NCBI RefSeq assembly: GCF_025362455.1
Contig: NZ_JANYGJ010000010.1
Coordinates: 1 to 10,839, forward strand
Length of the DNA: 10,839 bases
Reading direction: 5' to 3'
Source: Deinococcus sp.
Lineage (GTDB): Bacteria > Deinococcota > Deinococci > Deinococcales > Deinococcaceae
Under the pieces are notes generated by a model. It did no database searches and had not been told where the DNA came from. It saw nothing but the letters and a program-made list of their open reading frames with translations. A program made the translations under genes and the position numbers. Positions 1-6,165 of the stretch are shown here, in pieces. The stretch's first letter is position 1; every line of letters starts with the position of its first letter.

Positions 1-20
1 CGGGGGGAAGACCCGCTCAC

Positions 21-38
21 CGCGTCCTGTCGGACGCG
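21..38 (-). other. Perfect 7-bp hairpin with tetraloop in leftward leader
   Basis: CGCGTCC (21-27) and GGACGCG (32-38) are perfectly complementary around a four-base loop. No T-run follows on either strand, so it is not an intrinsic terminator. It falls 50-70 nt into the transcript expected from the leftward promoter at 97-125. It could be part of a structured 5' leader or lie inside a coding start; the window edge prevents a decision. Confidence 0.4.
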
Positions 39-96
39 CCTTCATCGTCACTTACCGTTTCGCTGTCATGCGTCTCGCCCCCAAGGAGGCTCAGAA

Positions 97-125
97 ACAA
101 TACAGCGCACTTGCAGATGTGTCAA
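97..125 (-). promoter_or_regulatory. Leftward sigma-70-type promoter leaving the window
   Basis: Read on the minus strand, a perfect TTGACA -35 box (plus coordinates 120-125) is followed by a 17-nt spacer and TATTGT as -10 box (97-102). Transcription would start near position 90 and run left out of the window. No convincing gene start is visible in the remaining 90 bases. A short frame beginning GTG-ACG-ATG near 46-54 stays open to the edge but resembles nothing I know. The -35 box lies inside an 8-bp inverted repeat, which suggests a regulated promoter. Confidence 0.6.
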
Positions 126-149
126 CCCTGGCGCGGGTTACGGTTGACA
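120..149. promoter_or_regulatory. Inverted repeat TGTCAACC-N14-GGTTGACA, candidate operator
   Basis: TGTCAACC (120-127) and GGTTGACA (142-149) are exact reverse complements separated by 14 bases. A second nested pair, AACCC (124-128) and GGGTT (135-139), shares the left arm. The left arm contains the -35 box of the leftward promoter. The right arm contains a TTGACA facing xseB that has no matching -10 box. The site could bind a dimeric repressor, or the symmetry could simply come from two opposed -35-like boxes. Confidence 0.4.
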
Positions 150-170
150 GCGGCCTGGCGCGGCTCCAGG

Positions 171-194
171 GGAAAGTCAGGAGGAAAGTCGGGG
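171..194. repeat. Two copies of a 12-bp direct repeat (GGAAAGTC core)
   Basis: The core GGAAAGTC occurs at 171-178 and again at 183-190, giving a 12-bp period, with purine-rich bases after each copy. It lies in the leader-free gap before xseB. No function is evident. Confidence 0.4.
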
Positions 195-254
195 CGGACA
201 TATAAGGTCAGGATAAAGGCGAGTCGAGCCGGGGCGGAGGGCAGGCTCAGACGC

Positions 255-260
255 TAGACT
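255..260 (+). promoter_or_regulatory. -10 box TAGACT, leaderless start of xseB
   Basis: TAGACT fits the TANNNT -10 pattern and ends 7 nt before the GTG at 268. Transcription would begin at or next to the start codon, giving a leaderless message. This fits the absence of a Shine-Dalgarno sequence before the GTG. No good -35 box is visible about 17 bp upstream. Confidence 0.5.
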
Positions 261-267
261 CCGGGGC

Positions 268-588
268 GTGAGCACCAGAAAAACACCGCCAGGAGCTGCC
301 AAAATCCAGAGCTACCAGACCCAGACCTACCGGGCCGCCTTCGATCAGCTCACGCGCATTGCCGCCGAGCTGGAAGAGGGCGAAACCGATCTGGACCGGG
401 TGCTGCCGTTGCTGGCCGAGGCTCAGGCCGCCTACGAGGTCTGCCGGGGCCGCATCGAGGCGCTGAGAACGGCGCTGGGTGGAGAAACGCCCGCACCGAA
501 TTTGCAAGGCACGGACGCCGACTCGGAAGACGACCCAAACAATCAAGAGACAGACGATCAGGACAACGAGTTGGAAGATTTCTTCTGA
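268..588 (+). CDS. xseB: Exodeoxyribonuclease VII small subunit
   Basis: XseB joins the large subunit XseA to form exonuclease VII, a cytoplasmic enzyme that degrades single-stranded DNA into oligonucleotides. The family core is visible at residues 20-70: the YRAAFDQLTRIAAELEEGE stretch, then a second amphipathic helix ending in YEVCRGRIEAL. This two-helix core matches the ~60-80 aa family. The product has 106 aa because of an acidic, disordered-looking tail (about residues 82-106) ending ELEDFF. The GTG start at 268 is chosen because it lies 7 nt after a TAGACT box and just before the family core. xseA is not in the window, so the two subunit genes are separated here or xseA lies outside. 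The next gene, rplU, has its own promoter, so xseB is probably monocistronic. Confidence 0.88.
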   Translation: MSTRKTPPGAAKIQSYQTQTYRAAFDQLTRIAAELEEGETDLDRVLPLLAEAQAAYEVCRGRIEALRTALGGETPAPNLQGTDADSEDDPNNQETDDQDNELEDFF

Positions 589-697
589 GGCGAGGCACCT
601 CTTCGGGCTCCCAGACCGTATTGGCCGGACTTGAGCCTGTGCTGGGGCTATCAGGACTAAGCCGCCGGTTTCGTGGATTGTCGAGGGCAGCGGCACG

Positions 698-743
698 CTT
701 CATCTGTGCTTCATCTGTGTTCCGGACATCTGTGCTCCGGACA
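698..743. repeat. Short tandem repeats in the xseB-rplU gap
   Basis: CTTCATCTGTG occurs twice back to back (698-708 and 709-719). TCCGGACA then occurs at 721-728 and 736-743, with ATCTGTG shared between the two blocks. The 246-bp stretch 589-834 contains this repeat and the inverted repeat at 772-809. I see no credible gene in it; an 84-codon open frame there is low-complexity and lacks a ribosome-binding site. Confidence 0.55.
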
Positions 744-771
744 CCTCCACTTTCGAGTTCAGCCTCAAAGC

Positions 772-809
772 AAGTGGCGCTCCTGTTTCAGGCGCTGCGT
801 CCGCCACTT
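772..809. other. Perfect 8-bp inverted repeat upstream of rplU promoter
   Basis: AAGTGGCG (772-779) and CGCCACTT (802-809) are exact reverse complements. The 22-nt spacer holds a smaller hairpin, CCTG-TTT-CAGG (782-792). The element ends 27 bp before the -35 box of the rplU promoter. It may end stray transcription from xseB, or act as an operator or upstream element. There is no T-run, so it is not a classical terminator. Confidence 0.4.
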
Positions 810-836
810 CCCCTGCCCCAGTCCATTCGCCCCGCC

Positions 837-865
837 TTGAGGCTCCCCCTCCGGCGTGATACAAT
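837..865 (+). promoter_or_regulatory. Promoter of the rplU-rpmA-obg operon
   Basis: TTGAGG (837-842) and TACAAT (860-865) are separated by exactly 17 bp, close to the sigma-70 consensus. Transcription should start near 872, leaving a leader of about 105 nt before rplU. As the only strong rightward promoter before obg, it probably drives rplU, rpmA and at least part of obg expression. Confidence 0.75.
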
Positions 866-871
866 CTTGCG

Positions 872-976
872 CTGATGCCCTGCCGTATGTTTGCGGCAGA
901 GGAACACCCCGAAGTCTGAGCGGCCCAACCTCGTGTGAACGCGGCCCAGACCGGGGTTCACAAGGAGAACACCACG
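872..976 (+). promoter_or_regulatory. Structured rplU 5' leader with alternative hairpins
   Basis: Three stems are visible. CTGCCG/CGGCAG (880-885 with 894-899) is perfect with an 8-nt loop. AACCTCG/CGGGGTT (927-933 with 952-958) has one G-U pair. GTGAAC/GTTCAC (935-940 with 956-961) is perfect and ends one base before AAGGAG at 962-967, the ribosome-binding site. The last two share 956-958 and cannot both form. This resembles leaders through which ribosomal protein operons are controlled. L21 leaders are known in other bacteria, but I cannot show that this is the same motif. Confidence 0.45.
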
Positions 977-1282
977 ATGTTTGCAATTATCCAGACCGGC
1001 GGCAAGCAGTACCGCGTACAGGAAGGCGACGTGATCCGCGTCGAGAAGCTCCCCAAAAACGAGGCTGGCGACAAGCTGGACCTGACGGCCCTGATGGTCG
1101 GCGGCGAGCAGACCTTATTTGGCGCCGACGCGGCCAAGTTCACCGTCAACGCCGAAGTCGTCGATCACGGCAAGCTCAAAAAGATCTACATCCGCAAGTA
1201 CAAAAGTGGCGTGCAGTACCGCCGCCGCACCGGCCACCGCCAGCAGTTCACGGCCCTGCGCATCACCGGCATTCAGGGCTGA
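977..1282 (+). CDS. rplU: 50S ribosomal protein L21
   Basis: L21 is a large-subunit protein that binds 23S rRNA. The 101-aa product has the usual length. It begins MFAIIQTGGKQYRV, the standard L21 N-terminus, and ends with the family signature KYKSGVQYRRRTGHRQQFTALRITGI (residues 75-99, shown here with its key basic run). The ATG at 977 is chosen over the upstream in-frame GTG at 935 because it follows AAGGAG by 9 nt and matches the conserved protein start. The upstream 14 codons would overlap the leader hairpins. It is the first gene of the conserved rplU-rpmA-obg order. Confidence 0.97.
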   Translation: MFAIIQTGGKQYRVQEGDVIRVEKLPKNEAGDKLDLTALMVGGEQTLFGADAAKFTVNAEVVDHGKLKKIYIRKYKSGVQYRRRTGHRQQFTALRITGIQG

Positions 1283-1307
1283 GCGCTGAGCGCAAACATC
1301 CCATGAA

Positions 1308-1324
1308 GTGAGGGCCTTCCTCAC
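1308..1324 (+). other. Small hairpin between rplU and rpmA
   Basis: GTGAGG (1308-1313) pairs perfectly with CCTCAC (1319-1324) around a 5-nt loop. No T-run follows, so complete termination is unlikely. It may be an RNA-processing or attenuation point in the 99-nt gap between the two ribosomal protein genes. Confidence 0.4.
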
Positions 1325-1381
1325 CCCTGGACAAGAATCCTGACTCGCACTCCCCAGCAGTACCCACAAGAGGTAACGGAC

Positions 1382-1657
1382 ATGGCTCACAAGAAAGGCG
1401 TAGGTTCTTCCAAAAACGGACGTGACAGCCAGCCCAAGATGCTCGGCGTCAAGAAATTCGGCGGCGAGAAGGTGCTGGCCGGGAACATCCTGGTTCGCCA
1501 GCGCGGCACCAAGTTCCGGGCGGGCGTCGGCGTCGGCATGGGCCGCGACCACACCCTGTTCGCGCTGGTCCACGGCGAAGTGGTGTTCGCCAACAAGGGC
1601 GCCAAGGGCCGCTTTATCAGCGTGCTCGAAGTGCCTGTGCAGCTCGCCGCCGACTGA
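1382..1657 (+). CDS. rpmA: 50S ribosomal protein L27
   Basis: L27 lies near the peptidyl-transferase centre of the large subunit, and its N-terminal tail contacts tRNA. The 91-aa product has the expected length. It begins directly with MAHKKG, followed by SSKNGRDS (9-16) and the family signature GNILVRQRGTKFRAG (34-48). There is no extra cleaved N-terminal extension of the kind seen in Firmicutes L27. The ribosome-binding site AAGAGGTAA ends 5 nt before the ATG. It lies 99 nt after rplU in the same transcript and is followed by a terminator-like hairpin that may reduce read-through into obg. Confidence 0.97.
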   Translation: MAHKKGVGSSKNGRDSQPKMLGVKKFGGEKVLAGNILVRQRGTKFRAGVGVGMGRDHTLFALVHGEVVFANKGAKGRFISVLEVPVQLAAD

Positions 1658-1666
1658 ATTCAGCGC

Positions 1667-1839
1667 GGCTGAGTTGATTAAAAGCTGAGTGGGTTCAGGG
1701 CTGAGCAAATCAAATCAGTTGTGCAGGGGCCGGGCTACGCGCTCGGCCCCGTTCAGTTTGATACGGCTGAATTAGAAACGGCTGATTTTTATATGGATCG
1801 GGCTTGATGCAGATGGGCCTGATACGAAAATAGGCTGGA
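1667..1839. repeat. Degenerate GGCTGA repeat array flanking a hairpin
   Basis: GGCTGA or a one-base variant recurs at 1667, 1683, 1699, 1765, 1780, 1801, 1816 and 1833. Spacing is about 15-17 bp within each cluster, with one larger step of 21. The terminator-like hairpin at 1726-1750 sits between the two clusters. The array fills most of the 194-bp rpmA-obg gap. No promoter for obg could be defined with confidence in it. Confidence 0.5.
1726..1757 (+). terminator. Strong hairpin after rpmA, partial terminator
   Basis: GGGGCCGGGC (1726-1735) pairs with GCTCGGCCCC (1741-1750) over 10 bp with one G-U pair and a 5-nt TACGC loop. The following tract GTTCAGTTTG is only modestly T-rich. It is therefore more likely an attenuator that lowers obg expression relative to the ribosomal protein genes than a full stop. 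Confidence 0.6.
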
Positions 1840-1851
1840 TACGGAGTAGCT

Positions 1852-3162
<1,311 letters not shown>

Positions 3163-3204
3163 CCGGGAGCGGCTGGGCGGCGAGGGCGGCAATCCAGACC
3201 CGAC

Positions 3205-3243
3205 TGGAAGCGGGTTCGGAGTCAGCTTCAATTGCCGCTTCCA
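3205..3243. other. Perfect 9-bp inverted repeat between obg and yqeK
   Basis: TGGAAGCGG (3205-3213) and CCGCTTCCA (3235-3243) are exact reverse complements with a 21-nt loop. No T-run follows. It lies 43 bp past the obg stop and 28 bp before a TATACT box. It could be a factor-dependent termination or processing signal for the obg message, or an operator for yqeK. Confidence 0.4.
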
Positions 3244-3270
3244 CGACAGCGGCCCGTCCGAACCTGGCGC

Positions 3271-3276
3271 TATACT
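3271..3276 (+). promoter_or_regulatory. -10 box TATACT, possible yqeK promoter
   Basis: TATACT matches the -10 consensus in five of six positions and stands out in very GC-rich sequence. There is no recognisable -35 box at the usual distance. If used, transcription would start near 3283, about 29 nt before the yqeK ATG at 3312. This would make the yqeK-LCP-rsfS segment partly independent of obg. Confidence 0.45.
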
Positions 3277-3311
3277 CGTCAAATGCAGTCGTGGCCCTCC
3301 CAATCCCTGTC

Positions 3312-4058
3312 ATGATTCAAACCCGTTTCCAGACCCCGCTGTACCCGGCGCCCGCGCAGCCCACACCGACACCTGTGGCCGAGTGGCTGGGGCGCGTTCG
3401 GCTGATGGTCAAATCGCGGCGCTTCGAGCACATCCTGCGGGTGGCGGCGCTCGCCCGTCAGATCGCGCACGCCAACGCCATCGACGCGGACCGGGCCTAC
3501 CTGGCCGGGCTGCTCCACGACATCGCCCGCGATCTGCCCGACGCCGAGCTGCTGAGACTGGCGCCGCCGGAAACCCCGGTGGACCAGGCGCATCCGCTGG
3601 CGCTGCATGGCCGGGCTGCCCGCACCCTGCTGGAGCGCTGGGGCTGCTGCGACCTGGTGGTGCTCGAAGCCGTCGAGGACCACACCACCGGTCCGCGCAG
3701 CGGCAGCCCGGTGGCGGCGTGTGTCTACATTGCCGACGTGTCCGAGCCGGGCCGGGGCGTCAACGAGAACATCCGTGAGCTGGCGATGGTGGACCTGGAG
3801 GGCGCACTGGCGCAGGCCATCAGCTCCAAGGTGCAGTACCTGCGGGCGCGGGGCATTCCGGTGCATCCGCGCACCCTGGAGGCGTACCGGGGCCTGCAAC
3901 GGCGCGGCGCCCTGCCGCCTGAGCAACCGCTGACACAAGCGCTGATGAGCCAAGGTTCTGTGCTCCAGACCGGTCAGCTCCAGACCGGTCAACTTCAAAC
4001 CACCAAGCTCCAGGCCGGGCAGCGACGCGGCGACCAGACCCGTTCCGGCAGCGTGTGA
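3312..4058 (+). CDS. yqeK: YqeK-type HD-domain hydrolase (Ap4A hydrolase family)
   Basis: YqeK proteins are HD-domain metal-dependent phosphohydrolases; characterised members split the alarmone Ap4A symmetrically into two ADP. With the ATG at 3312 the product has 248 aa. HD residues are H40 (RFEHILRV), H69-D70 (LLHDIARD), H99 (ALHGRAA), H124 (EDHTTG) and D142 (YIADVSEP). The core ends near residue 200, the usual size of the family. A tail of about 45 residues then contains LQTGQ, LQTGQ, LQTTK and LQAGQ. The frame is open upstream to a GTG at 3159 that overlaps the obg stop as GTGA, giving a 51-residue low-complexity extension. I prefer 3312 because the family starts near there and TATACT lies just upstream. 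No nadD lies before it, unlike many genomes. Its stop overlaps the next gene by 4 bp. Confidence 0.88.
   Translation: MIQTRFQTPLYPAPAQPTPTPVAEWLGRVRLMVKSRRFEHILRVAALARQIAHANAIDADRAYLAGLLHDIARDLPDAELLRLAPPETPVDQAHPLALHGRAARTLLERWGCCDLVVLEAVEDHTTGPRSGSPVAACVYIADVSEPGRGVNENIRELAMVDLEGALAQAISSKVQYLRARGIPVHPRTLEAYRGLQRRGALPPEQPLTQALMSQGSVLQTGQLQTGQLQTTKLQAGQRRGDQTRSGSV
3962..4021 (+). repeat. Four 15-bp tandem repeats in the yqeK 3' end
   Basis: Two identical 15-bp units (GCTCCAGACCGGTCA at 3962-3976 and 3977-3991) are followed by two diverged units (3992-4006 and 4007-4021). Because the unit is a multiple of three, it encodes an in-frame pentapeptide repeat LQTGQ. The two perfect units point to recent expansion or slippage. 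Confidence 0.85.
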
Positions 4059-5362
4059 GGGGGCCGGGCACAGGCATGCCGAACACGGGCGTTCAGCGCT
4101 GGCGCTGGGCCAGGCCGCTGCAACTCGCCGCCCTGACCCTCGGTGCGCTGTGCGGCGGCGGCTACTACGCCCTGAGTCAGAGCAGCGCCGTGGCGGCGCC
4201 CATCAGTGTCAGTGCCGGAGCGCTGCCCAGCTTCACGCTGCTGCTGGCCGGGCGCGACATCACCTACTGCTACTACCGCCAGCCCTGCAAAGACCAGAAC
4301 CAGCGCAAAGGCGTCATTCAGACCGCCAACACCGACACGCTGATGGTCGTCAAGGTGCAGGGCAAGCGGGTGGATGTGCTCTCGATTCCCCGCGACACCA
4401 CCGTGGGCGACTTCGACCCACGCGCCTCGGCCTCCGAGCAGAAGGTCAACGCCAAGTACTGGAGCGGCGGGCCGACGGGCCTGGTCAGCGCGGTGGAGAC
4501 CATCACCGGCGAGCGGATCGACAACTACCTGATCGTGCGCACCGACGAGGTGGCCCGTGTCATCGACGCGCTGGGCGGGCTGGACATCGACATCCAGCAG
4601 CCGCAGGGCATCGAGTGGGTCGATCAGGCGGCGGGCGTCAACCTCAAGCTCGCCGCCGGGCCGCACCACCTGGCCGGGCAGGAGGCGGTCTGGTACCTGC
4701 GCGTTCGCAAGGGTTTCGGCGACGATTACGGGCGCATCGACCACCAGAAACAGGCGCTCAGCCAGCTCGCCAGCAAGTTGCCCACCGCCCGTGGTCTGGC
4801 CGCCCTGCCCACTATCGTCGGGGTGATGAACGGCGTGGAGACCAACCTCGACCCCAACATCATCCAGACGCTGCGCCCGGCGCTGGGCCAGTACAAGCTC
4901 AGCTTCGCCACGCTGCCCACCGACACCATTCGCGGCAGCTTCAACCTGGCGGTCAACCGCGACAAGCTCTCGCAGATCTGGGGCAACCCTACCGGAGCTG
5001 TCAGCGCCGCAGAGGGCGCCGCGCCCAGCAGCCCGGCGGACCCGAACGCCGAACCGGGCGCCAGGGTGACGCTGCTGCTGCAAGACGCCAGCGGGAGCAA
5101 GCTGGGCGAGAAGATGGCCGGGGTGCTGCGGCGTTCAGGCTACCCGAACGTCCGGGTCAGTCAGGCGCCCGTGAGCGACGAGCACAGCCAGGTGTTTACC
5201 CAGTCGGATGTGGGCGCCGCCCAGACCCTGGCGGACCTCCTGAACCTGCCCCGGCTCCAGGGCGAGCGCTTTTCGGTGCAGCCCGGTCAGGTCGGCCTGC
5301 TGCTCGGCAGCGACGCCACAACTCTGTTCGCCGCGCTGAACCGTTACAGTCCGGCGCCCTGA
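4055..5362 (+). CDS. LytR-CpsA-Psr (LCP) cell-envelope phosphotransferase
   Basis: LCP proteins move polyprenyl-phosphate-linked glycopolymers onto the cell wall at the outer membrane face. The 435-aa product has a short cytoplasmic basic start, one membrane segment (about 21-46), an LCP catalytic domain (about 58-245) and a LytR_C domain (about 336-420). A Pro/Ala-rich linker joins the two. Catalytic-site motifs are visible as TDT (93-95), SIPRDT with R113, and YLRVR...DDYGRIDHQKQ (214-233). The second conserved arginine of the usual GRxRRQQ pattern appears as His230. C72 and C78 could form a disulfide. The GTG at 4055 overlaps the yqeK stop as GTGA, suggesting translational coupling. An ATG at 4076, 12 nt after GAGGGGG, is a fair alternative. 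The polymer it transfers cannot be inferred. Confidence 0.9.
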   Translation: MRGPGTGMPNTGVQRWRWARPLQLAALTLGALCGGGYYALSQSSAVAAPISVSAGALPSFTLLLAGRDITYCYYRQPCKDQNQRKGVIQTANTDTLMVVKVQGKRVDVLSIPRDTTVGDFDPRASASEQKVNAKYWSGGPTGLVSAVETITGERIDNYLIVRTDEVARVIDALGGLDIDIQQPQGIEWVDQAAGVNLKLAAGPHHLAGQEAVWYLRVRKGFGDDYGRIDHQKQALSQLASKLPTARGLAALPTIVGVMNGVETNLDPNIIQTLRPALGQYKLSFATLPTDTIRGSFNLAVNRDKLSQIWGNPTGAVSAAEGAAPSSPADPNAEPGARVTLLLQDASGSKLGEKMAGVLRRSGYPNVRVSQAPVSDEHSQVFTQSDVGAAQTLADLLNLPRLQGERFSVQPGQVGLLLGSDATTLFAALNRYSPAP

Positions 5363-5369
5363 GTACCTC

Positions 5370-5408
5370 ATTCTTTTACTCGTTTCTTTTACCCGTTTCT
5401 TTTACTCG
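5370..5408. repeat. Three 13-bp pyrimidine-rich tandem repeats
   Basis: Three units of the form TTTCTTTTACYCG lie at 5370-5382, 5383-5395 and 5396-5408, with only one or two mismatches each. They start 8 bp after the LCP stop codon, in a C/T-rich gap before rsfS. The T-runs face the rightward transcript, but no stem precedes them, so this is not a standard terminator. Confidence 0.8.
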
Positions 5409-5441
5409 CTTAGCTCACTTTCAATCTCTGACTCACACCCT

Positions 5442-5483
5442 GCCCTGGACTCACCTCTCCTCCACTGACCCTCGTACCAGGGC
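5442..5483. other. 7-bp inverted repeat in LCP-rsfS gap
   Basis: GCCCTGG (5442-5448) and CCAGGGC (5477-5483) are exact reverse complements with a 28-nt C/T-rich loop. A smaller ACTGA-CGT-TCAGT hairpin follows at 5486-5498. No -35/-10 pair could be defined between them and rsfS, so rsfS may rely on read-through from upstream. Confidence 0.3.
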
Positions 5484-5557
5484 CTGACTGACGTTCAGTT
5501 TCGCCCATCTGTCTCCACACGCCGCACGCCACAGGCCACAAGCCTTCCGGAGCCCCT

Positions 5558-5929
5558 ATGACGATGATTCACCCCGATCCCAGCATGTTCAAGCAACTCC
5601 AGTCCATCGTGGACGCCGCCCGTGAGCGCCGCGCCGAGGACGTGGTGGTCCTCGACCTGACGCAGGTGAGCACCACCCTCGAATTCTTCGTGATCTGCAC
5701 CGCCACCGCCGGGCTCCAGCTCAACGCCGTGCAGGAAAACATCCGCGAAAAGGCCATGGAGGCGGGCCTCAACCGCCCTACCGTGGAAGGCCCCTCGGAC
5801 CGCTGGCTGCTGCTGGCCTTCGGATCGAGCATCGTGGTCCACCTGATGACCAAGGACGCCCGTGAGTATTACGACCTCGAAGGGCTGTGGAGCGACGCCC
5901 GCAGCCTGAGCTTCCCGGAACAGCGCTGA
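5558..5929 (+). CDS. rsfS: Ribosome silencing factor RsfS (Iojap family)
   Basis: RsfS binds L14 on the 50S subunit and blocks joining with 30S when nutrients are scarce. The 123-aa product matches the family length. Recognisable family stretches are DLTQVSTTLEFFVICTA (33-49), the RWLLLAFGSSIVVHLM segment (82-97) and REYYDLEGLW (102-111). Within these, the usual D-Y-F-V-I reads E-F-F-V-I, and the usual D-x-G-D before VVH reads A-F-G-S, so the surface differs somewhat from well-studied members. GGAG (5549-5552) lies 5 nt before the ATG at 5558; a second ATG at 5564 is possible. Placement after yqeK and an LCP gene resembles actinobacterial and other layouts where nadD, yqeK, LCP genes and rsfS cluster. 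Confidence 0.93.
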   Translation: MTMIHPDPSMFKQLQSIVDAARERRAEDVVVLDLTQVSTTLEFFVICTATAGLQLNAVQENIREKAMEAGLNRPTVEGPSDRWLLLAFGSSIVVHLMTKDAREYYDLEGLWSDARSLSFPEQR

Positions 5930-5930
5930 G

Positions 5931-5975
5931 ATGAGCAAAACCCTCGCCCAGACGTTTATTTTGTTCGACTCTTGA
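5931..5975 (+). other. 14-codon open frame directly after rsfS
   Basis: An ATG one base after the rsfS stop opens a frame encoding MSKTLAQTFILFDS, ending in TGA at 5973-5975. It may be chance or the remnant of a longer gene. Its stop codon forms the first three bases of the 14-bp inverted repeat that follows. No separate ribosome-binding site is seen. Confidence 0.2.
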
Positions 5976-6030
5976 GCGGCGCGGTGCTGGCCTCGGCGCC
6001 GCTGGGCACCGGTCACCACCGCGCCGCTCA
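5973..6030. other. Perfect 14-bp inverted repeat before tRNA-Gln
   Basis: TGAGCGGCGCGGTG (5973-5986) and CACCGCGCCGCTCA (6017-6030) are perfect reverse complements over 14 bp, with a 30-nt GC-rich loop that contains the palindrome GGCGCC. Neither strand shows a T-run after the stem. It ends 4 bp before the -35 box of the tRNA promoter. It may terminate or protect the rsfS transcript, or be a small mobile-like repeat unit. Confidence 0.65.
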
Positions 6031-6033
6031 GAC

Positions 6034-6062
6034 TTGACCCCCTCCGGCTGGGCCGTTATACT
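6034..6062 (+). promoter_or_regulatory. Promoter of tRNA-Gln
   Basis: TTGACC (6034-6039) and TATACT (6057-6062) are separated by exactly 17 bp. Transcription should start near 6069, giving an 18-nt leader before the mature tRNA at 6087. Confidence 0.8.
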
Positions 6063-6086
6063 TCTTCCCGTCCTGACTACCCCTGG

Positions 6087-6160
6087 TGGGGCATCGTCTA
6101 ATGGCAGGACGGCGCTCTTTGGAAGCGTTGATCATGGTTCGAGTCCATGTGCCCCAGCCA
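6087..6160 (+). tRNA. tRNA-Gln (anticodon TTG), CCA encoded
   Basis: All arms fold cleanly. The acceptor is TGGGGCA with TGCCCCA, the D arm GTCT/GGAC, the anticodon arm GCGCT/AGCGT with loop CTTTGGA, the variable region TGAT, and the T arm CATGG-TTCGAGT-CCATG. G73 and a genomic CCA follow. The anticodon TTG (6119-6121) reads CAA and wobbles to CAG. The weak T1-A72 first pair is typical of bacterial tRNA-Gln. Position 37 is G rather than the A seen in E. coli tRNA-Gln. The gene has its own promoter and terminator, so it is a single-gene unit. Confidence 0.97.
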
Positions 6161-6165
6161 ATCAG

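Noticed and set aside
83..89. AAGGAGG as a ribosome-binding site for a plus-strand gene
   Set aside because: The only nearby ATG (117) is 27 nt away and opens a 46-codon Arg/Gly-rich frame with no coding character.
1..90. T-box or other known riboswitch on the minus strand at the left edge
   Set aside because: The GGTGAGC segment and hairpin reminded me of a T-box stem I, but the AGTA-type and specifier-loop features are not visible and the sequence is cut.
621..875. 84-codon frame between xseB and rplU
   Set aside because: Low-complexity Ser/Leu/Pro/Arg composition, spans tandem repeats and the rplU promoter, and has no ribosome-binding site.
3163..3311. nadD or another missing gene between obg and yqeK
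   Set aside because: The gap is only 149 bp and contains no nucleotidyltransferase motif, so nadD must be elsewhere.
4150..5487. 445-codon frame overlapping the LCP gene
   Set aside because: Arg/Gly/Ala/Gln-rich out-of-frame shadow of a gene with clear LCP motifs; lacks a plausible start.
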